From: Sphingomonas asaccharolytica NBRC 15499
Lineage (GTDB): Bacteria > Pseudomonadota > Alphaproteobacteria > Sphingomonadales > Sphingomonadaceae
Length of the DNA stretch: 62,845 nucleotides
Assembly (NCBI RefSeq): GCF_001598355.1
Contig: NZ_BCYU01000021.1
Span: 1-62,845 of the forward strand
Direction: 5' to 3'
In this document: positions 61,017 to 62,845 of the stretch, in pieces
How the letters are laid out: every line of letters begins with the position of its first letter
Numbering within the stretch: position 1 is the first letter of the stretch
Translations under genes and position numbers: made by a program
Notes under the pieces: generated by a model
The model's database searches: none
What the model saw: only the letters and a program-made list of their open reading frames with translations
What the model was told of the DNA's origin: nothing

Positions 61017-62151
61017 CCTCAACGCTGCCCCGAAAACGGCAGCCGACGGCGCCGAACCCTGGACGCGCCGCGAAATCTTCCAGCAGGCAATCACGCTGCG
61101 AGCGACCCAGGCCCTGCTCGTCGACGAACAGGGGGCGATCGACGCGTTCATCGCGCCGCTGCTCGCGGAGCCCGACCTGCGCATCGTGCTGGCCGGGGCC
61201 GGCACCTCGGCGTTCATTGGCGAATGCCTGGCGGCGACGCTGGCGCAGGCAACCGGGCGCCGGGTCGACGCGGTGCCCACCACCGACATGGTCAGCGCGC
61301 CCGACCTCTATCTCGAAGCGCAAACACCGACCCTGTTGGTGTCGTTCGGCCGGTCGGGCAACAGCCCGGAAAGCATCGCGGCGATCGATCTCGCCGATGC
61401 CCGCGTCGCCGACGTCCATCATCTGATCATCACCTGCAACGCCGACGGCGCTCTGGCCAAACGGCGCGGCGACGATGCCTATGTCGTGGTGCTGCCTGAA
61501 GCGACGCACGATCGCGGCTTCGCGATGACGTCCAGCTTCTCGGCGATGACCTATGCCGCGCTGGCGATCTTTTCGGGCATCGCCGCGTTCGGCGACCGTA
61601 ACGAGCGGATCGCCCAGGCGGTCGAGGCGGTTCTGGCCGACACCGAAACCGCGATGGCGGCGCTCGCCACGCGTGGGTTCGAGCGCGTCGTCTATCTCGG
61701 CAGTGGCCCATTCCAGGGGCTGGCCCGCGAAGCGGCGCTCAAGCTGCTCGAACTCACCGACGGCGGGCTGGTGACGATGCATGACTCCACGCTCGGCTTC
61801 CGTCACGGCCCGAAGACGATCGTCAACGACCGTACGTTGGTGGTGGCGTTCCTTTCGAACGATCCCCTGACCCGCGCCTATGATCTCGACCTGATCGCCG
61901 AGTTGCGCGCGGACAAGGTCGCGGGCGCCGTACTGGCGGTGTCCGCCCAGGACATAGAGGGTGAGACGTTGAGAGTACACGGGCTCGAGACGGCGGCCGA
62001 CAGCGACCTGCTGTTCCCCTATATCGTGCCCGCGCAGCTGTTCGCGCTCCACGCCTCGCTCGACCGCGGCCTGACGCCCGACACGCCGAACCAGGCCGGG
62101 ACGGTCAGCCGCGTCGTCAAGGGCGTGCGCATCCACAGCACCGGCGCATGA
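61009..62151 (+). CDS. agaS: AgaS, galactosamine-6-phosphate deaminase/isomerase (SIS-domain family)
   Basis: 380 residues from the ATG at 61009, overlapping agaZ by eight bases. Two SIS domains: the first has LAGAGTSAFIGECLAATLAQ and SFGRSGNSPESIAAI with MTSSFSAMTYAAL, the second YLGSGPFQGLAREAALKLLE and LGFRHGPKTIVNDRTLVVAF. This is the AgaS arrangement, which converts galactosamine 6-phosphate to tagatose 6-phosphate and ammonia in GalNAc and galactosamine use. Its presence with agaZ defines the locus as amino-galactose specific rather than simply galactose. The stop overlaps the kinase start by four bases. Confidence 0.93.
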   Translation: MPDLNAAPKTAADGAEPWTRREIFQQAITLRATQALLVDEQGAIDAFIAPLLAEPDLRIVLAGAGTSAFIGECLAATLAQATGRRVDAVPTTDMVSAPDLYLEAQTPTLLVSFGRSGNSPESIAAIDLADARVADVHHLIITCNADGALAKRRGDDAYVVVLPEATHDRGFAMTSSFSAMTYAALAIFSGIAAFGDRNERIAQAVEAVLADTETAMAALATRGFERVVYLGSGPFQGLAREAALKLLELTDGGLVTMHDSTLGFRHGPKTIVNDRTLVVAFLSNDPLTRAYDLDLIAELRADKVAGAVLAVSAQDIEGETLRVHGLETAADSDLLFPYIVPAQLFALHASLDRGLTPDTPNQAGTVSRVVKGVRIHSTGA

Positions 62152-62845
62152 CCACGCCCCGCTATTTCCTCGGCGTCGACGGCGGCGGCACCAAGACCGA
62201 GTTCGTCTGCATCGACGGCGCCGGCGACGTTGTGGCGCGGCAGATCGAGGGGACGACCTATCATCTCCAGGTCGGACTCGACGGCGCGGTGCAGGCGCTC
62301 GAGTCCGGGACCGCCGGCATCTGCGCGCAGATCGGGATCGAGCCCGCCGGGCTGGCCTTCACCTTCTTCGGCCTGCCCGCTTATGGCGAGGACAAGGCGA
62401 TCGACCCGCTGCTCAACCAGCATTGCGGGCGCCTGCTCGGGCATGACCGTTATCGCTGCGGCAACGACATGGTCTGCGGCTGGGCGGGGTCGCTCGCCTG
62501 CGCGGACGGCATCAACCTCGTCGCCGGCACCGGGTCAATCGGCTATGGCGAGCGGCAAGGCCGGGCGGCGCGTGTCGGCGGCTGGGGCGAAATATTCAGC
62601 GACGAAGGCTCTGCCTATTGGATCGCGATCCAGGGGCTCAACGCCTTCACCCGGATGAGCGACGGCCGCTTGCCGAAAGGCCCGCTCCACGACGCGTTCC
62701 GACGTCGGCTCGGGCTCGAGGCGGATCTCGACATCTGCGCCAAGGTGATGGGCGAGCACGGCCTCGCCCGCGACGAGATCGCCGGTCTCGCGCCGGTGGT
62801 CGCCGAAGCGGCGGCGGCGGGCGATCCCGCCGCGATCGCCATCCA
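62148..62845 (+). CDS. BadF/BadG-type sugar kinase, AgaK-like (3' end outside the window)
   Basis: At least 232 residues from the ATG at 62148, which overlaps the agaS stop (ATGA), and open to the window edge. The ATPase-fold nucleotide-binding motif is FLGVDGGGTKTEFVCIDGAG, followed by INLVAGTGSIGYGE and WGEIFSDEGSAYWIA. These are the features of N-acetylglucosamine/galactosamine kinases of the BadF/BadG/BcrA/BcrD superfamily. It would phosphorylate imported GalNAc or galactosamine at O6 to feed AgaS. As no PTS is present, a kinase is required by the scheme. The C-terminal third is missing from view. Confidence 0.85.
   Translation, partial: MTTPRYFLGVDGGGTKTEFVCIDGAGDVVARQIEGTTYHLQVGLDGAVQALESGTAGICAQIGIEPAGLAFTFFGLPAYGEDKAIDPLLNQHCGRLLGHDRYRCGNDMVCGWAGSLACADGINLVAGTGSIGYGERQGRAARVGGWGEIFSDEGSAYWIAIQGLNAFTRMSDGRLPKGPLHDAFRRRLGLEADLDICAKVMGEHGLARDEIAGLAPVVAEAAAAGDPAAIAI

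Noticed and set aside
59688..61289. 533-codon open frame antisense to agaZ and agaS
   Set aside because: Shadow frame; crosses the end of one true gene and the start of another.

Overview
The window looks like chromosomal DNA of a high-GC alphaproteobacterium, most likely a sphingomonad (Sphingomonas or a close relative). This is inferred from the gene families and the order lspA/ileS, ribF, folA/thyA, prfB, mrcA, amidase, rne, from the style of the TonB receptor, and from the palindromic intergenic repeats. I could not run any search to confirm it. No phage, plasmid, insertion sequence or CRISPR array is visible.

Layout. 1-4104: the start of dxs, a small HExxH protein, and a GbsR/MarR regulator that appears to be transcribed leaderless, followed by a tight DUF4166 / DCC thiol protein / dehydrogenase-DUF4166 operon. 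4112-22000: mostly housekeeping, nearly all on the minus strand: a chloroperoxidase-type hydrolase, rpsI-rplM, cutA-ctaA, a DUF3035 lipoprotein with lspA and ileS, ribF, an M19 dipeptidase, folA-thyA, a lipoprotein methyltransferase with prfB, the class A penicillin-binding protein mrcA and an AMIN-type amidase. 22047-28684 (plus): rne, an M48 protease with TPRs, a DsbA-like protein, and an ABC exporter pair. 28786-46062: mixed metabolism and regulation (CocE-type hydrolase, two LysR regulators, CPBP protease, glpX, glutaminyl cyclase, dapD, HAD nucleotidase, luciferase-like oxidoreductase, a PepSY / response regulator / kinase triad, SDRs, uup).

46073-51040 is a decay hot spot. A broken HisKA_2 histidine kinase is joined head-on to a broken rtcR (RNA-repair activator) that has lost its N-terminal ligand-sensing part. 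Next come tRNA-Gly(CCC), a tRNA-Arg(CCG)-like sequence without a normal D arm, a TetR/SDR pair with a textbook promoter and twin operators, and a receiver gene beside a frameshifted FixJ-type remnant.

51107-62845 is a sugar-utilisation locus, probably for alpha-linked N-acetylgalactosamine (GalNAc) or galactosamine. It holds a secreted amidohydrolase, an AgaR-like DeoR regulator, a TonB receptor, a Tat-signal GH36 alpha-galactosidase/alpha-N-acetylgalactosaminidase, a DMT-type permease, AgaZ, AgaS, and an AgaK-like kinase cut by the window edge. TTTCRTT-type boxes lie in front of every likely transcription unit. In the inferred order, the receptor takes up glycan pieces, the periplasmic GH36 frees the sugar, the permease imports it, the kinase phosphorylates it, and AgaS and AgaZ feed tagatose phosphates to glycolysis. 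A deacetylase (AgaA) is not in the window and would be expected beyond the right edge.

Several start codons lie inside strong inverted repeats (amidase at 21568, NTF2-like gene at 28786), which suggests translational control. At least five palindromic intergenic elements occur. One encodes the end of ribF and another can fold as a cloverleaf.
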